DNA of 64,000 nucleotides from Arenibacterium halophilum (GCF_005938225.1 NZ_VCPC01000003.1:434001-498000); one strand, 5' to 3'. Counted from the stretch's first letter, positions 51,242 through 60,373 are shown. Numbers and translations: made by a program. The notes: generated by a model from the letters alone, not told the origin.

Positions 51242-51542
51242 TAGTATCACTCCAAAAATACTGGTACGGACAGAGCGTCCATAAACAAAAAATTACCACA
51301 TTTGATTAAGCCTTTCCAATAAATTGACGCGAAATTGCCGCAATTCTAGGCCTTTTGCGTCGGCTCCGGCGATAAGGTGCGGGTGTTTGCGTTAACTGTT
51401 CTTGTATTGATGACAGTCCGGCGAGCGGTTTCCCAAGCCGCACCGAACGGCGCGCCCGATTCGCACTTGTTTTCATGTCGCGGAAGAATCTTGCGCGTCA
51501 CGGCGGGGTTGCTATAACAATCGCAAACCAAATGAGGGGTTA
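51242..51542. promoter_or_regulatory. Divergent intergenic region, VPLPA-CTERM gene and Lrp gene
   Basis: This 301-bp gap is AT-richer than its surroundings at the VPLPA side. For the Lrp gene TTGCGC (51491-51496) and TATAAC (51513-51518) are spaced by 16 bp. For the VPLPA gene the AT-rich stretch 51280-51335 probably holds the promoter, with a perfect palindrome AATTGCCGCAATT near 51333-51345, but no clear -35/-10 pair was seen. Confidence 0.5.
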
Positions 51543-52043
51543 ATGCTTTTGAATCGTCTGGACCCCATCGACCGCAAGATCCTGGCAGAGCTTCAGGCCG
51601 ATGGCCGCATGACCAACGTCGAACTGGCGCGCCGGGTGGGGATTTCGGCGCCGCCCTGTTTGCGCCGCGTGCGCACACTGGAAGAAGCCGGGCTGATACG
51701 GGGCTATCATGCCGAGGTCAACGCCCGCGATCTTGGGTTCGAGGTGCAGGTTTTCGCGATGGTCGGCTTGGACAGCCAGGCAGAAAGCGAGTTGAGCGCC
51801 TTTGAAGAGCGGTGCCGCAACTGGCCGCTGGTGCGCGAGTGTCACATGCTGAACGGCGAAGTCGATTTCATCCTGAAATGTGTCGCGCCCGATTTGTCGA
51901 GCTTTCAGTCTTTCCTGACCGGCGAATTGCTGACCACGCCCAATGTGGCCAGCGTCAAGACATCGCTGGTGATCCGGGTCGCCAAGGATGATCCGGGCGT
52001 GCCCTTCGACATTCTGGAAGACCGGCTGGGACGCACGGCCTGA
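51543..52043 (+). CDS. Lrp/AsnC family transcriptional regulator
   Basis: 166 residues with an N-terminal helix-turn-helix (LDPIDRKILAELQADGRMTNVELARRVGISAPPCLRRVRTLE) and the C-terminal RAM ligand-binding domain ending VKTSLVIRVAK. GAGGGG lies 4 bp before ATG. These proteins respond to amino acids. Targets are unknown; the divergent neighbour is the VPLPA-CTERM gene. Confidence 0.93.
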   Translation: MLLNRLDPIDRKILAELQADGRMTNVELARRVGISAPPCLRRVRTLEEAGLIRGYHAEVNARDLGFEVQVFAMVGLDSQAESELSAFEERCRNWPLVRECHMLNGEVDFILKCVAPDLSSFQSFLTGELLTTPNVASVKTSLVIRVAKDDPGVPFDILEDRLGRTA

Positions 52044-52051
52044 CGCAAGGC

Positions 52052-52840
52052 CTAGGCCGACAGGCTGGTGGACGAATAGTCCTCATCGGCACGCGGATGC
52101 GCCAGTGGGCCGAAATCGCCGAAGTGTTCGGCGTGGGCGAACATCGAGAAATACAGAGATTTCATCTGGTGGCTAAGGGCTCGGCCGGCGTTGGGGCCGG
52201 GGTGATAGGTCTCGAAATCCAGCCCACCGATGCGGATCGTGCTGTGGTGGCGCAGGCAGATGTGGAACAGTTCAACCGCGGCGGGCGGCGCGGTTTCGAT
52301 CACGTTCAGCCCGTCCACGAATTCCTGCACCGGGGTCAGCATCTGGGCGCCCTTCGCCGCGCCGCGCATATGCGCGGGCGTATACAGCAGACGTGCCGCG
52401 TGCCCGGCCACGACAAAGGCGGGCGGGCGTTGCATTCCGAAGGCATCGGCAGTGATCCGGGTCAGGCGCATGTTGCGACCTTGCGGCCCCGGGCGGCCCG
52501 GCACGATCATGCAGGACCCTTTCCAGAGCAGAGTCTGTTCGCGGTCTTCTGCGGTGATGATGCGGTCGCCCGGCAGCAGATCCTCAACCGCGACGGGGCC
52601 CATATCCGTGTCGATCAGCGTGCCGCGCGAAAAGGCGCAAAAGGCATCTTCGAACAGGGGCAGGGCAGGGGCGATATGGCGGGTGTCAGTGACCTCTCCG
52701 TTCGGAAGAAGCGCGCTCACCTCGTATCGGCGCAATTGCTGCTTGGGACGTGCCCGCAGCGCGGCCGGGTCGTTCAGATCGGGCGATACGGTTTGAACAG
52801 CGCGCTGCGCAGCCCGCGACAGCGAGGTGGGGATTGTCAT
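52052..52840 (-). CDS. Hint domain protein (second copy)
   Basis: 262 residues from ATG at 52840, after GGAAAGGG. The Hint part begins near residue 90 with FCAFSRGTLIDTDMGPVAVEDLLPGDRIIT, then a divergent histidine block (VVAGHAARLLY) and the closing ETYHPG. It keeps the cysteine but has CAFSRGT where the first copy (4590-5651) has CFTPGT. The N-terminal 85 residues are unlike those of the first copy. Function unknown. The gene ends convergent with the Lrp gene, 8 bp away. Confidence 0.78.
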   Translation of the reverse strand: MTIPTSLSRAAQRAVQTVSPDLNDPAALRARPKQQLRRYEVSALLPNGEVTDTRHIAPALPLFEDAFCAFSRGTLIDTDMGPVAVEDLLPGDRIITAEDREQTLLWKGSCMIVPGRPGPQGRNMRLTRITADAFGMQRPPAFVVAGHAARLLYTPAHMRGAAKGAQMLTPVQEFVDGLNVIETAPPAAVELFHICLRHHSTIRIGGLDFETYHPGPNAGRALSHQMKSLYFSMFAHAEHFGDFGPLAHPRADEDYSSTSLSA

Positions 52841-53106
52841 AAAGGTCGGCCCTTTCCAAATCAGGGTCGAGTCTCTCGCCGGCCCCCACCGACAACGACA
52901 GATCGACAACATTGCTGCGAGATCTGTTACATGGACTTAATGGCGTAAATTCGCTCAAATTGTCAAAGAATAAGGAACTTTGGGGGCCAGCGTGGCATCA
53001 ATGTGGCCGTTGGCTTGGGAACTGTTCCGGCCGTCGCGACCAATTTACCAACTTCGGGTCGAATCGGGTGCGTGATGGAGATTCGTGCCAACCGGTCGCC
53101 GGGTAT
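52841..53106. other. Intergenic region upstream of the second Hint gene
   Basis: About 265 bp without a credible gene. Read leftward, a consensus TTGACA (52966-52961) is followed 18 bp later by a weak CATTAA (52942-52937), a possible promoter for the Hint gene. The rest, up to the terminator at 53107, shows nothing I can name. Confidence 0.4.
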
Positions 53107-53143
53107 GAAAAAGCCCGCCTCGCAGGGCGAGACGGGCGTTTTT
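53107..53143 (-). terminator. Terminator of the 51-residue small gene
   Basis: AAAAAGCCCGCCTCGC and GCGAGACGGGCGTTTTT form a strong stem with one mismatch around a short loop, A-run on the left and T-run on the right. It lies about 47 bp past the stop of the small leftward gene at 53190. Confidence 0.85.
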
Positions 53144-53189
53144 CCCGAGCCGGTGGTGGGGGCAAATCCGGCACGGGGAATTCGTTGTG

Positions 53190-53345
53190 TCAGCCGACGC
53201 GCGCGGCCTTTGCGGGCGGTTGCGCAGACTGGTTACGGCGCGCGATCATCGCGGCGCGGCGGGCACCCCGTGCCCATGGAAGATCGACCGTTGGCTTGCT
53301 GCTTTCCTTCACGACGGATGCGATGAAACGGCTTTTGGCTTTCAT
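53190..53345 (-). CDS. Small basic protein, 51 residues
   Basis: ATG at 53345 is preceded by GGGAG 9 bp upstream. The product begins MKAKSRFIASVVKESSK, has LPWARGARRAAMIARR in the middle and ends with an Ala/Pro/Lys tail. It resembles short uncharacterised proteins of Rhodobacteraceae that share the start MKxKSRF and the WxRGxRRAxMIARR segment (recalled, not searched). A proper terminator after the stop supports it as a real gene. Role unknown; the basic character would suit RNA or DNA contact. Confidence 0.6.
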   Translation of the reverse strand: MKAKSRFIASVVKESSKPTVDLPWARGARRAAMIARRNQSAQPPAKAARVG

Positions 53346-53575
53346 GGTCGGTGGCTCCCGGTATTTGATGCGGCTGGCAGGCCGCTGTCTTGCTTGAAGA
53401 TCACTATCGCCCCCGAGTCGGGCGCAGGTGTGGCCGCATCGCGGATAATTTGCGCCGTCGGCAAATTCTGCCCCAGAGCATTCGATTTCCCGTAAGGATC
53501 TGTAATTATTTTGTATTCTTGGGATTTGCAGGCAGGGCGCGCCGCGCGTTCCTGCCAATTGTGGCCGAAACCGGC

Positions 53576-54331
53576 CTAAAGCCGGATCGCCGAGATCAAC
53601 CGCCCGTAATCCGCTTCCTTGCGGTGGCAACTGCGCCGGTAGGAATAGAACCGCGCCTCGTCCGCATAGGTGCAGTGACGCGACCATTCCGCCGTGCCCA
53701 CACCAGCCTCGCGCAACTTGTGCAGGCCGAACCCGGGTAGGTCGAACATCATCCGGTCGCCTTCACCATTCGCGAAAAAGCGGGCGTTGGCCGGGTCTTC
53801 GGCCATGAAATCGTCCAGAAATTCGGGGCCGACCTCGTAGGCGGATTGTGAAATGCAGGGCCCGATCACGGCAACTGTGTCCTCACGCGTGGCGCCAAGG
53901 GTCTCCATCGCGTCAAGCGTGGCCTCCAGCACCCCGTCCAGCGCGCCGCGCCATCCGGCATGGGCCGCACCGATCACACCCGCCTGATGGTCGGCAAACA
54001 GCACCGGCTGGCAATCGGCGGTCAGTACGCCCAGTGCAATGCCGGGGTGGTTGGTGACCATGCCATCGGCAACAGGGCGGGTTTCGGTCGGCTCGGTCAC
54101 GGTGACAACCGTGGCGGTGTGGCGCTGATCCACCGACATCAGCCCGGTCAGCGGCAGGCCCAGCGCCTCGGCCACGCGGGTGCGGTTGATGGTAACGACA
54201 TCGGCCTGATCCGAAGAACCGGGGCCGCAGTTCAGCCCGGTGAACACGCCCGACGACGCGCCGCCCCGCCGGGTAAAGAACCCATGCCGCAGGGGCGCAA
54301 GCAGATCGGACGTGAGTATTTCCAATGTCAT
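53576..54331 (-). CDS. pgeF: Multicopper-fold purine nucleosidase/laccase-domain protein (PgeF/YfiH)
   Basis: 251 residues from ATG at 54331 overlapping the end of the upstream methyltransferase (ATGA). The motifs HGFFTRRGGASSGVFTGLNCG, VDQRHTATVV, TADCQPVLFAD and GVIGAAHAGWRGAL hold the metal-binding Cys and His residues of the DUF152 family. Such proteins act as purine nucleoside phosphorylases or deaminases, and in E. coli PgeF edits peptidoglycan precursor. Last gene of lgt-midA-pgeF. Confidence 0.9.
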   Translation of the reverse strand: MTLEILTSDLLAPLRHGFFTRRGGASSGVFTGLNCGPGSSDQADVVTINRTRVAEALGLPLTGLMSVDQRHTATVVTVTEPTETRPVADGMVTNHPGIALGVLTADCQPVLFADHQAGVIGAAHAGWRGALDGVLEATLDAMETLGATREDTVAVIGPCISQSAYEVGPEFLDDFMAEDPANARFFANGEGDRMMFDLPGFGLHKLREAGVGTAEWSRHCTYADEARFYSYRRSCHRKEADYGRLISAIRL

Positions 54332-55392
54332 GGCATCAGTCCCGGAGGCGGGGTGGCGGTTTCGGGCTGGATCGCGATTACCTTGAACAGGTTTCCCATT
54401 TCTTCGGGGTGCGTCAACCGGCGATGTGCGGCGGCGATGGCATCGGCCTGATCGGGCCGGGCGCGCACCAGCGATTGCGCGCGCTGGGTGATGCCCAGCC
54501 GTTCCAGAAACACGCCCTGTGGCGTCACGCGGCTGTGGCTGCATCCAGCGCGCCGGGACGCCTGCGCCAGCGATTCGAAATCGACATGGGCGGTCAGATC
54601 GGCCTGCCCGGGGGCATCGAACACATCCACCGGCGCATGGGCGCGCAGCGCCTGGACCGTATCGCCCAGCGAGCGCCAGTCGCCATAATCCACGATCAGC
54701 GCCGCCCCACCCCGGGCCGCGATGCGGGCGGCAAGGCTCTCGGCGATGCGCGCGCTCTGCGGGCAGAGTTCGACGATATGCCCGGGTTGCGTGTCGTCCA
54801 GCCGGTGGTCCAGTGCCGGTTGCGGGGCCTCTCCCGCGCGGCCACGCAGCAGGCGGTCGCCCTCCAGCCCAACGCGCAGCTCGTGCCAGCCGGTCTGCCC
54901 GCGTTCGAACTGGCGCACGGGCAGGGCGTCGAAGAATTCGTTGGCGATGGCGAACAGCGGCAGATCGGGCAGGGCGTCGGGCGTGTCGATCCATTCAGGC
55001 GAGACCCCGGCCAGCGTGCTGCGCTGAATGTCGCGCAACACGGGCGAGGCTTCGACCAGCACGATCCGCGCGGCCTTTGCAAACCCCGGAACGCGCGCGG
55101 CGGCGCGCAGTGCGTCGGCCATCAGCGTGCCGCGCCCGGGGCCAAGCTCGGCCAGCGTAAAGGGTGCGGGTGCGCCCTGATCCAGCCATGTCTGGGCAAG
55201 GGCAAGGCCGATCAGCTCTCCGAACATCTGGCTGATTTCGGGGGCGGTGATGAAATCGCCCGCCGCGCCCAGCGGGTCGCGGGTGGTGTAATAGCCGTGC
55301 GTCGGGTGCAGCAGGCAATCGGCCATGTAATCGGCCATGCTGATCGGGCCATCCTGCCGGATGCGCGCGGCGATGATGTCGTGCAGGCTCAT
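54328..55392 (-). CDS. Class I SAM-dependent methyltransferase, MidA/NDUFAF7 family
   Basis: 354 residues from ATG at 55392, overlapping the lgt stop by ATGA. Motif I is [16 protein letters not shown], preceded by [24 protein letters not shown], the family hallmark; [13 protein letters not shown] and VDYGDW follow. The eukaryotic relative NDUFAF7 methylates an arginine of complex I. In bacteria the same substrate (a complex I subunit) is possible but not shown. It is the middle gene of the lgt chain. Confidence 0.88.
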   Translation of the reverse strand: MSLHDIIAARIRQDGPISMADYMADCLLHPTHGYYTTRDPLGAAGDFITAPEISQMFGELIGLALAQTWLDQGAPAPFTLAELGPGRGTLMADALRAAARVPGFAKAARIVLVEASPVLRDIQRSTLAGVSPEWIDTPDALPDLPLFAIANEFFDALPVRQFERGQTGWHELRVGLEGDRLLRGRAGEAPQPALDHRLDDTQPGHIVELCPQSARIAESLAARIAARGGAALIVDYGDWRSLGDTVQALRAHAPVDVFDAPGQADLTAHVDFESLAQASRRAGCSHSRVTPQGVFLERLGITQRAQSLVRARPDQADAIAAAHRRLTHPEEMGNLFKVIAIQPETATPPPGLMP

Positions 55393-56279
55393 GCCGCCGG
55401 GCCCCGGGCGCGCATCACGAACCACAGCCCCAGCGCGATCATCGGCAGCGATAACAGCTGCCCCATGGTCAGACCCCAGCCGTTGAGTTCCAGCGCCAGC
55501 CCCAGCGGGTTGCCGGGCGTCACGAATTGCGCATCGGGCTGGCGAAAGAATTCCACGATGAACCGCGCCGCGCCATAGCCCGACAGGAACACGCCGAGTA
55601 CACGCCCCGGGTGGTGCAGCGCGCCGCGCCGATAGACCAGCCACAGCAGCGCCGCGCCCAGCAGCGCGCCTTCCAGCAGCGCCTCGTACAGCTGCGAGGG
55701 GTGGCGGGCGCAGATTTCGCCAATGGCCTGACCACACTCCTGCGCGGCGGCACCGGGGAATTGCACCGCCCATGGCAGATCGCTGGGTCGCCCCCAAAGT
55801 TCGGCGTTGATGAAATTTGCGAGCCGCCCCAGCATCAGCCCCGGTGGCACCACATGGGCCACCAGATCGGCGGCGGCCAGCCGGTCGATCCCGTTGCGCG
55901 CGGTGAAGACCCACGCGGCCACGATCACGCCCAGAAGCCCGCCGTGAAAGGCCATGCCGCCTTGCCAGACCTTCAGGATCTGCCCCGGGTTGGAAAGGTA
56001 ATAGCCCGGCTGATAGAACAGCACGAAGCCCAGCCGCCCGCCGACGACGATGCCGATCACGATCAGCGTCACCATGTCCTCGATCTGTTTCGCGGTCATC
56101 GGCGGCTGTGTGCCCGGCCACAGGGCGGGGCGGTTCACCGCCATCACAGCCAGCCGCCAGGCAATCACGATGCCCGCGATATAGGCCAGCGCATACCAGC
56201 GCAGCGCAAATTCGAACCCGCCGATGGAAATGGCGAACAGCTCGGGCGAAATCTCGGGGAAACGAAGGACAGCCTGCAT
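55389..56279 (-). CDS. lgt: Prolipoprotein diacylglyceryl transferase
   Basis: 296 residues from ATG at 56279. It is a seven-helix membrane protein with the Lgt signature [20 protein letters not shown] and [11 protein letters not shown] (essential His), plus [13 protein letters not shown]. It attaches the diacylglyceryl group to lipobox cysteines at the inner membrane. It is first gene of lgt-midA-pgeF, divergent from ubiK. Confidence 0.97.
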   Translation of the reverse strand: MQAVLRFPEISPELFAISIGGFEFALRWYALAYIAGIVIAWRLAVMAVNRPALWPGTQPPMTAKQIEDMVTLIVIGIVVGGRLGFVLFYQPGYYLSNPGQILKVWQGGMAFHGGLLGVIVAAWVFTARNGIDRLAAADLVAHVVPPGLMLGRLANFINAELWGRPSDLPWAVQFPGAAAQECGQAIGEICARHPSQLYEALLEGALLGAALLWLVYRRGALHHPGRVLGVFLSGYGAARFIVEFFRQPDAQFVTPGNPLGLALELNGWGLTMGQLLSLPMIALGLWFVMRARGPAA

Positions 56280-56326
56280 ATGCGCCTCTTGCCTGTGCGC
56301 GCGGGGGCAAGTCAACCAACTCGACC

Positions 56327-56355
56327 TTGCCCGCAGGCGCGTCTCTGCCCATATA
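56327..56355 (+). promoter_or_regulatory. Candidate promoter of ubiK
   Basis: TTGCCC at 56327-56332 and CATATA at 56350-56355 are separated by 17 bp, with the ubiK start 26 bp further on. Confidence 0.45.
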
Positions 56356-56380
56356 GGGGGCAACGGGCTATGGAGACCAG

Positions 56381-56632
56381 ATGATGCAGACGCGTAACAA
56401 ATTCATGGACGACATCTCGCAGCTGATGACCAATGCCATGGGGGTCGCCCACGGCGCACGGGAAGAGGCCGAGACCGCCTTCAAGGGCATGATCGACCGC
56501 TGGCTGGCCGATCGCGATTTCGTCACCCGCGAGGAATTCGACGCCGTGCGCGCCATGGCGCAGAAGGCGCGCGAGGAAAACGCCGCGCTCGAGGCGCGCA
56601 TTGCCGCGCTGGAAGCGGCGGCCAAAGGTTAA
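56381..56632 (+). CDS. ubiK: UbiK/BMFP-type accessory factor
   Basis: 83 residues, helical. [60 protein letters not shown] and a short coiled coil ([13 protein letters not shown]) match the BMFP/YqiC family. Members support ubiquinone synthesis and trimerise at membranes. GGAG lies 5 bp before the first of two adjacent ATG codons. A terminator follows at 56698. Confidence 0.9.
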   Translation: MMQTRNKFMDDISQLMTNAMGVAHGAREEAETAFKGMIDRWLADRDFVTREEFDAVRAMAQKAREENAALEARIAALEAAAKG

Positions 56633-56697
56633 CCGCAGGTTACCAAACAGGGGTCCCGCGCTCACGGGGCCTTTCACCCTGACATTTCGTGTGAGGA

Positions 56698-56726
56698 AAC
56701 CGCCGACATCTTGGGCGGTTTTTTTA
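56698..56726 (+). terminator. Rho-independent terminator of ubiK
   Basis: AACCGCC at 56698-56704 and GGCGGTT at 56714-56720 pair perfectly and are followed by five more Ts. It is about 65 bp after the ubiK stop. Confidence 0.88.
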
Positions 56727-56841
56727 CATGTCCACAACTTATTGCAGGATACCCCCAAATAAGGGCTTGTCAGGGCGGCTGCACACGCCCACCATATCTT
56801 GTACAGGCACGGGGGATCGCCCCGGTCTGTAGAGCAGTTGC

Positions 56842-56876
56842 CTAGCGTTAGCAGCGGCAAAACGCTGTCCCGCTAG
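56842..56876 (+). other. Leader hairpin before ybjN-like gene
   Basis: CTAGCG (56842-56847) and CGCTAG (56871-56876) enclose GCAGCG and CGCTGT, giving an interrupted stem of about 12 bp. It ends about 9 bp before the ribosome binding site of the YbjN-like gene. It could shape translation or stability; no known RNA family is recognised. Confidence 0.35.
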
Positions 56877-56894
56877 AGATCAGAGGTGACAAGC

Positions 56895-57395
56895 ATGGCC
56901 CTTTCCGAGCAGTATCTGGAAGACGACATTCACCCCATCGACATCGTCGAGCATATCGCCGAACACCACGAGTGGGAGTTCGACCGCATCGGCGACGACC
57001 AGATCGCCATGGCGGTCGAAGGCCAGTGGCGCACCTATTCGATCACCCTGGCGTGGTCGGGTTATGACGAAACGCTGCGGCTGGTATGCACCTATGAAAT
57101 GGACCCGCCGCAGGACAAGGTGCAGCCGCTCTACGAACTGCTGAACCTGATGAACGACGCCTGCTGGGTCGGCGCCTTTACCTATTGGGCCGACCAAAAG
57201 CTGATGGTCTATCGCTATGGCCTTGCGCTGAACGGCGGGCAGATGGCGAGCCCCGAACAGGTGGATACGCTGATTTCCACCGCCGTGATGGCGGCGGAAC
57301 GCTACTACCCCGCCATTCAACTGAATGTCTGGGGTAACCGTACCGCCAAAGAGTCGATGCAGGTCGCCATTGCAGAGGCGTATGGCCGGGCATAG
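56895..57395 (+). CDS. YbjN domain-containing protein
   Basis: 166 residues from ATG at 56895 with GAGGTG 6 bp upstream; a GTG 9 bp earlier overlaps that site and is rejected. The family core DIVEHIAEHHEWEFDRIGDDQIAMAVEGQWRTYSITLAWSGYDETLRLVC...NDACWVGAFTYWADQKLMVYRYGLAL is plain; the fold resembles type III secretion chaperones. It is 34 bp upstream of proC. Function unknown. Confidence 0.88.
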   Translation: MALSEQYLEDDIHPIDIVEHIAEHHEWEFDRIGDDQIAMAVEGQWRTYSITLAWSGYDETLRLVCTYEMDPPQDKVQPLYELLNLMNDACWVGAFTYWADQKLMVYRYGLALNGGQMASPEQVDTLISTAVMAAERYYPAIQLNVWGNRTAKESMQVAIAEAYGRA

Positions 57396-57429
57396 AAACG
57401 GGCCCTGAACCACAAGGGAAGGGCGCGTC

Positions 57430-58245
57430 ATGACAATGGAACAGGTTGCGGCCCGGGGTCTGGTACTTCTGGGCTGCGGCAAGATGGGGTCGGCGATGCT
57501 GGCCGGTTGGTTGAAAGATGGTCTGTCGCCCGCCTCGGTGCATGTGATCGACCCGTACCCGTCAGACTGGCTGCGCGCGCAGGGCGTGAACATCAACGAA
57601 GCCTTGCCCGCAGACCCGGCCATCGTGCTGATCGCCGTCAAACCCCAGATGATGGGCGAGGCGCTGCCAGCGCTGAAGGCGCTGGAGCCGGGCGCGACGC
57701 TGTTCGTCTCGGTCGCGGCAGGCACCCCGATTTCCGCGTTTGAAACCGCGCTGGGCGAAGGCTCTCGCATCATCCGCGCCATGCCGAACACGCCGGCGGC
57801 CGTGGGGCGCGGCATCACGGCGCTGATCGGGAACACCCACGCGGGCGACGGCGATATGGCACTGGCCGAAACGCTGCTGGCCGCCGTGGGCCAGACCGTG
57901 CGGCTGGAGGGCGAGGCGCAGATGGATGCCGTGACTGGCGTCAGCGGGTCCGGCCCGGCCTATGTGTTCCACCTGATCGAGACGCTGGCCGCAGCCGGTG
58001 TGGCGCAGGGCCTGCCCGAGGCGCTGGCGATGCAGCTGGCCAAGGCGACCGTGGCCGGTGCCGGTGCGCTGGCCGAAGCAGCCGAGGAAGACCCGGCCCA
58101 ACTGCGCAAGAACGTCACCAGCCCGAACGGCACCACGCAGGCCGCGCTTGAGGTGTTGATGGACGAAACGAACGGCTTCCCTGCGCTGCTACCGCGCGCC
58201 GTTGCCGCCGCCACCAACCGCTCGAAGGAACTATCGCGTGGCTGA
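57430..58245 (+). CDS. proC: Pyrroline-5-carboxylate reductase
   Basis: 271 residues. The NADP-binding GCGKMGSAMLAGWL, VAGTPI, RIIRAMPNTPAAVGRGITAL and the C-terminal signature GSGPAYVFHLIETLAAAGVAQGLP...NVTSPNGTTQAAL are complete. It makes proline from pyrroline-5-carboxylate. The stop lies 8 bp inside the next gene. Confidence 0.97.
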   Translation: MTMEQVAARGLVLLGCGKMGSAMLAGWLKDGLSPASVHVIDPYPSDWLRAQGVNINEALPADPAIVLIAVKPQMMGEALPALKALEPGATLFVSVAAGTPISAFETALGEGSRIIRAMPNTPAAVGRGITALIGNTHAGDGDMALAETLLAAVGQTVRLEGEAQMDAVTGVSGSGPAYVFHLIETLAAAGVAQGLPEALAMQLAKATVAGAGALAEAAEEDPAQLRKNVTSPNGTTQAALEVLMDETNGFPALLPRAVAAATNRSKELSRG

Positions 58246-58576
58246 GATTACGTACGACGATTTCATGAAGGTCGACATTCGCGTCGGCACCATCACCCAC
58301 GCCGAACCCTACCCCGAGGCGCGCAAACCCGCGATCAAGGTCTGGGTCGATTTTGGCCCCGAGATCGGCGAGCGCAAATCCTCGGCCCAGATCACCGCGC
58401 ATTACACGCCCGAGGAGTTGGTCGGGCGGCAGGTCATGGGGGTGGTTAACTTCCCGCCGCGCCAGATCGGCAAATTTATGTCCGAGGTGCTGGTGCTGGG
58501 CGCCCCCGACACCGAGGGCGAAGTCGTGCTGCTGCGCCCCGATCAGGCGGTGCCGAACGGCGCGCGCATGTTCTGA
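58238..58576 (+). CDS. csaA: tRNA-binding protein, CsaA-like
   Basis: 112 residues from GTG at 58238 (AAGGA 9 bp upstream), overlapping proC by 8 bp. It is a single OB-fold tRNA-binding domain: DFMKVDIRVGTITHAEPYPEARKPAIKVWVDFG, QITAHYTPEELVGRQVMGVVNFPPRQIG and VLLRPDQAVPNGARMF. CsaA proteins bind tRNA and have chaperone-like effects. Confidence 0.9.
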   Translation: MAEITYDDFMKVDIRVGTITHAEPYPEARKPAIKVWVDFGPEIGERKSSAQITAHYTPEELVGRQVMGVVNFPPRQIGKFMSEVLVLGAPDTEGEVVLLRPDQAVPNGARMF

Positions 58577-58580
58577 GCGC

Positions 58581-59171
58581 CTAGTCGCTGGCGCGGTCGC
58601 CCACCGCCTCGCGCCAGTGTTTCCGGCAGAGCGAGACATAGGTTTCGTTGCCGCCGATCTGCACCTGCGCTCCTTCGCGGATGGCGTGGCCCTCGGCATC
58701 CTGCCGGATCACCATCGTGGCCTTTTTCCCGCAATGGCAGATGGTGCGCACCTCGCGCATCTCATCGGCCAGCGCCAGCAAGGTGGCCGAGCCAGGAAAC
58801 AGCTGCCCCCGGAAATCGACGCGCAGCCCATAGGCCAGCACCGGCAGGCGCAGATCGTCCACCACACGGGCCAGCTGCCAGACCTGTTCGGGCGTCAGGA
58901 ACTGGGCCTCGTCCACGAAGACACAAGCGATGGCGCCAGCCGCGTGCCGCGCTTTGATCCGCGCGAACAGGTCGTCGCTGTCGTCAAAGGTATCTGCCTC
59001 GGCGCTGATCCCGATGCGCGAGGCGATGCGCCCCGCGCCCGCGCGCCCGTCGATCCGCGCGGTCAGCAGATAGGGCTGCATCCCACGCTCGCGATAGTTA
59101 TGCGCAGCCTGCAACAGAACCGAGGATTTCCCCGCGTTCATCGTGGAATAGTTGAAGAACAGCTTGGCCAA
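58581..59171 (-). CDS. tdk: Thymidine kinase
   Basis: 196 residues of the type II kinase. The P-loop is STMNAGKSS at about 9-17, the DEAQ motif is VFVDEAQFL, and cysteines near CHCGKKATM and CRKHW form the zinc site. It phosphorylates thymidine in salvage. It converges with csaA, 4 bp apart. Confidence 0.95.
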   Translation of the reverse strand: MAKLFFNYSTMNAGKSSVLLQAAHNYRERGMQPYLLTARIDGRAGAGRIASRIGISAEADTFDDSDDLFARIKARHAAGAIACVFVDEAQFLTPEQVWQLARVVDDLRLPVLAYGLRVDFRGQLFPGSATLLALADEMREVRTICHCGKKATMVIRQDAEGHAIREGAQVQIGGNETYVSLCRKHWREAVGDRASD

Positions 59172-59236
59172 CCGGCACCCCTTCCCTGCGACCCGAGCCG
59201 CTTATGCCAAGCGGGGCAGGGGGCCGCAAGCGCGGT

Positions 59237-60373
59237 TCAGTGGCGCTGAACCAGCACCGACCCCACGGAATATCCGGCGCCAAAGGAACAGATCAGCCCG
59301 ATGTCGCCCGCGGCCAGATCGTCGGAATATTTGGAAAAGGCAATGATCGACCCTGCCGAGGAGGTGTTGGCGTAATCCTGAAGGATGTTGGGTTGTTCGC
59401 CCGGTTTCGGCACGCGGCCCAGCACCTTGCGCCCGATGAAATCGTTCATCGACTTGTTGGCCTGGTGCAGCCAGAGCCGTTTCAGATCGTCCGCCGCCAC
59501 GCCTTCGTCGGCCATGTGGGTGGCGATATGCTCGCTCACCAGCGGCAGCACCTCCTTGAACACGCGGCGGCCGTTCTGCATGAATTGCATGTCGCGCCGG
59601 TCGGCTACCCCATCGGGGCGCGAGCGGCGCAGGAAGCCGTTGTTGTTGCGGATATTATTGGAGAACTGCGTGGCGCAGCGGGTCGACCGTATCTCGAAAT
59701 ACTGTCCCTGCGCCTCTTCCGCGCGTTCGATCACGGTGGCGGTGGCCACATCGCCAAAGATGAAATGGCAATCCCGGTCGCGCCATTCCAGATGGCCCGA
59801 GCAGATCTCGGGGTTGATGACCAGCGCCCGCCGCACTGACCCGGCACGGATCATGTCAGCCGCCGCTTGAATGCCAAAGGTGGCCGAGGAACAGGCCACG
59901 TTCATGTCGAACCCAAAGCCGCCGGCGCCCAGAACCTGTTGCAGCTCGACCGCCATGGCCGGATAGGCGCGCTCCATGTTCGAGGCTGCGCAGATCACCA
60001 GATCGACATCGCCCGCCTCGCGCCCCGCCTGCGCCAATGCCTTGCGGGCGGCGTCGGCCCCCATCTCGGCCATCAGCGAGGGTTCGTCGTCGCTGCGCTG
60101 ACGCAACGCGGGATACATGCGCGCCGGATCCAGCACACCGGATTTGTCCATCACATAGCGGCTTTCGATGCCGCTTGCCTTGACGATGAACTCTTCCGAG
60201 GAATGCTCTTTCGCGGCGACCTCTCCGGCGGCGATGGCCGCGGCGTTCTCGGCATTGAACAGGTCGGCATGCGCATTGAAGGCGGCAACCAGTTCGGCGT
60301 TTGAAATCGACTGTTCAGGCGTAAAGACGCCGGTTCCGGTGATGGCTGGGGTATGGGTCACGAAAGGCTCCAC
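59237..60373 (-). CDS. Beta-ketoacyl-ACP synthase III family enzyme
   Basis: 378 residues, some 50 longer than E. coli FabH. The catalytic Cys161 is in NVACSSATFGI, His in LWLHQANKSM and Asn in QDYANTSSAGSII, so the KAS III triad is whole. It condenses an acyl-CoA primer with malonyl-ACP in fatty acid initiation or in a related pathway; the extra length is in an N-terminal insert (residues about 20-65). It could be an alternative FabH. It stands alone upstream of repeat copy F. Confidence 0.87.
   Translation of the reverse strand: MEPFVTHTPAITGTGVFTPEQSISNAELVAAFNAHADLFNAENAAAIAAGEVAAKEHSSEEFIVKASGIESRYVMDKSGVLDPARMYPALRQRSDDEPSLMAEMGADAARKALAQAGREAGDVDLVICAASNMERAYPAMAVELQQVLGAGGFGFDMNVACSSATFGIQAAADMIRAGSVRRALVINPEICSGHLEWRDRDCHFIFGDVATATVIERAEEAQGQYFEIRSTRCATQFSNNIRNNNGFLRRSRPDGVADRRDMQFMQNGRRVFKEVLPLVSEHIATHMADEGVAADDLKRLWLHQANKSMNDFIGRKVLGRVPKPGEQPNILQDYANTSSAGSIIAFSKYSDDLAAGDIGLICSFGAGYSVGSVLVQRH

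Noticed and set aside
54328-56352. Extended 674-codon frame joining midA to sequence within lgt
   Set aside because: The upstream part lies over lgt in another frame and is Arg/Ala-rich without family features. MidA starts at 55392 with an ATGA overlap to lgt.
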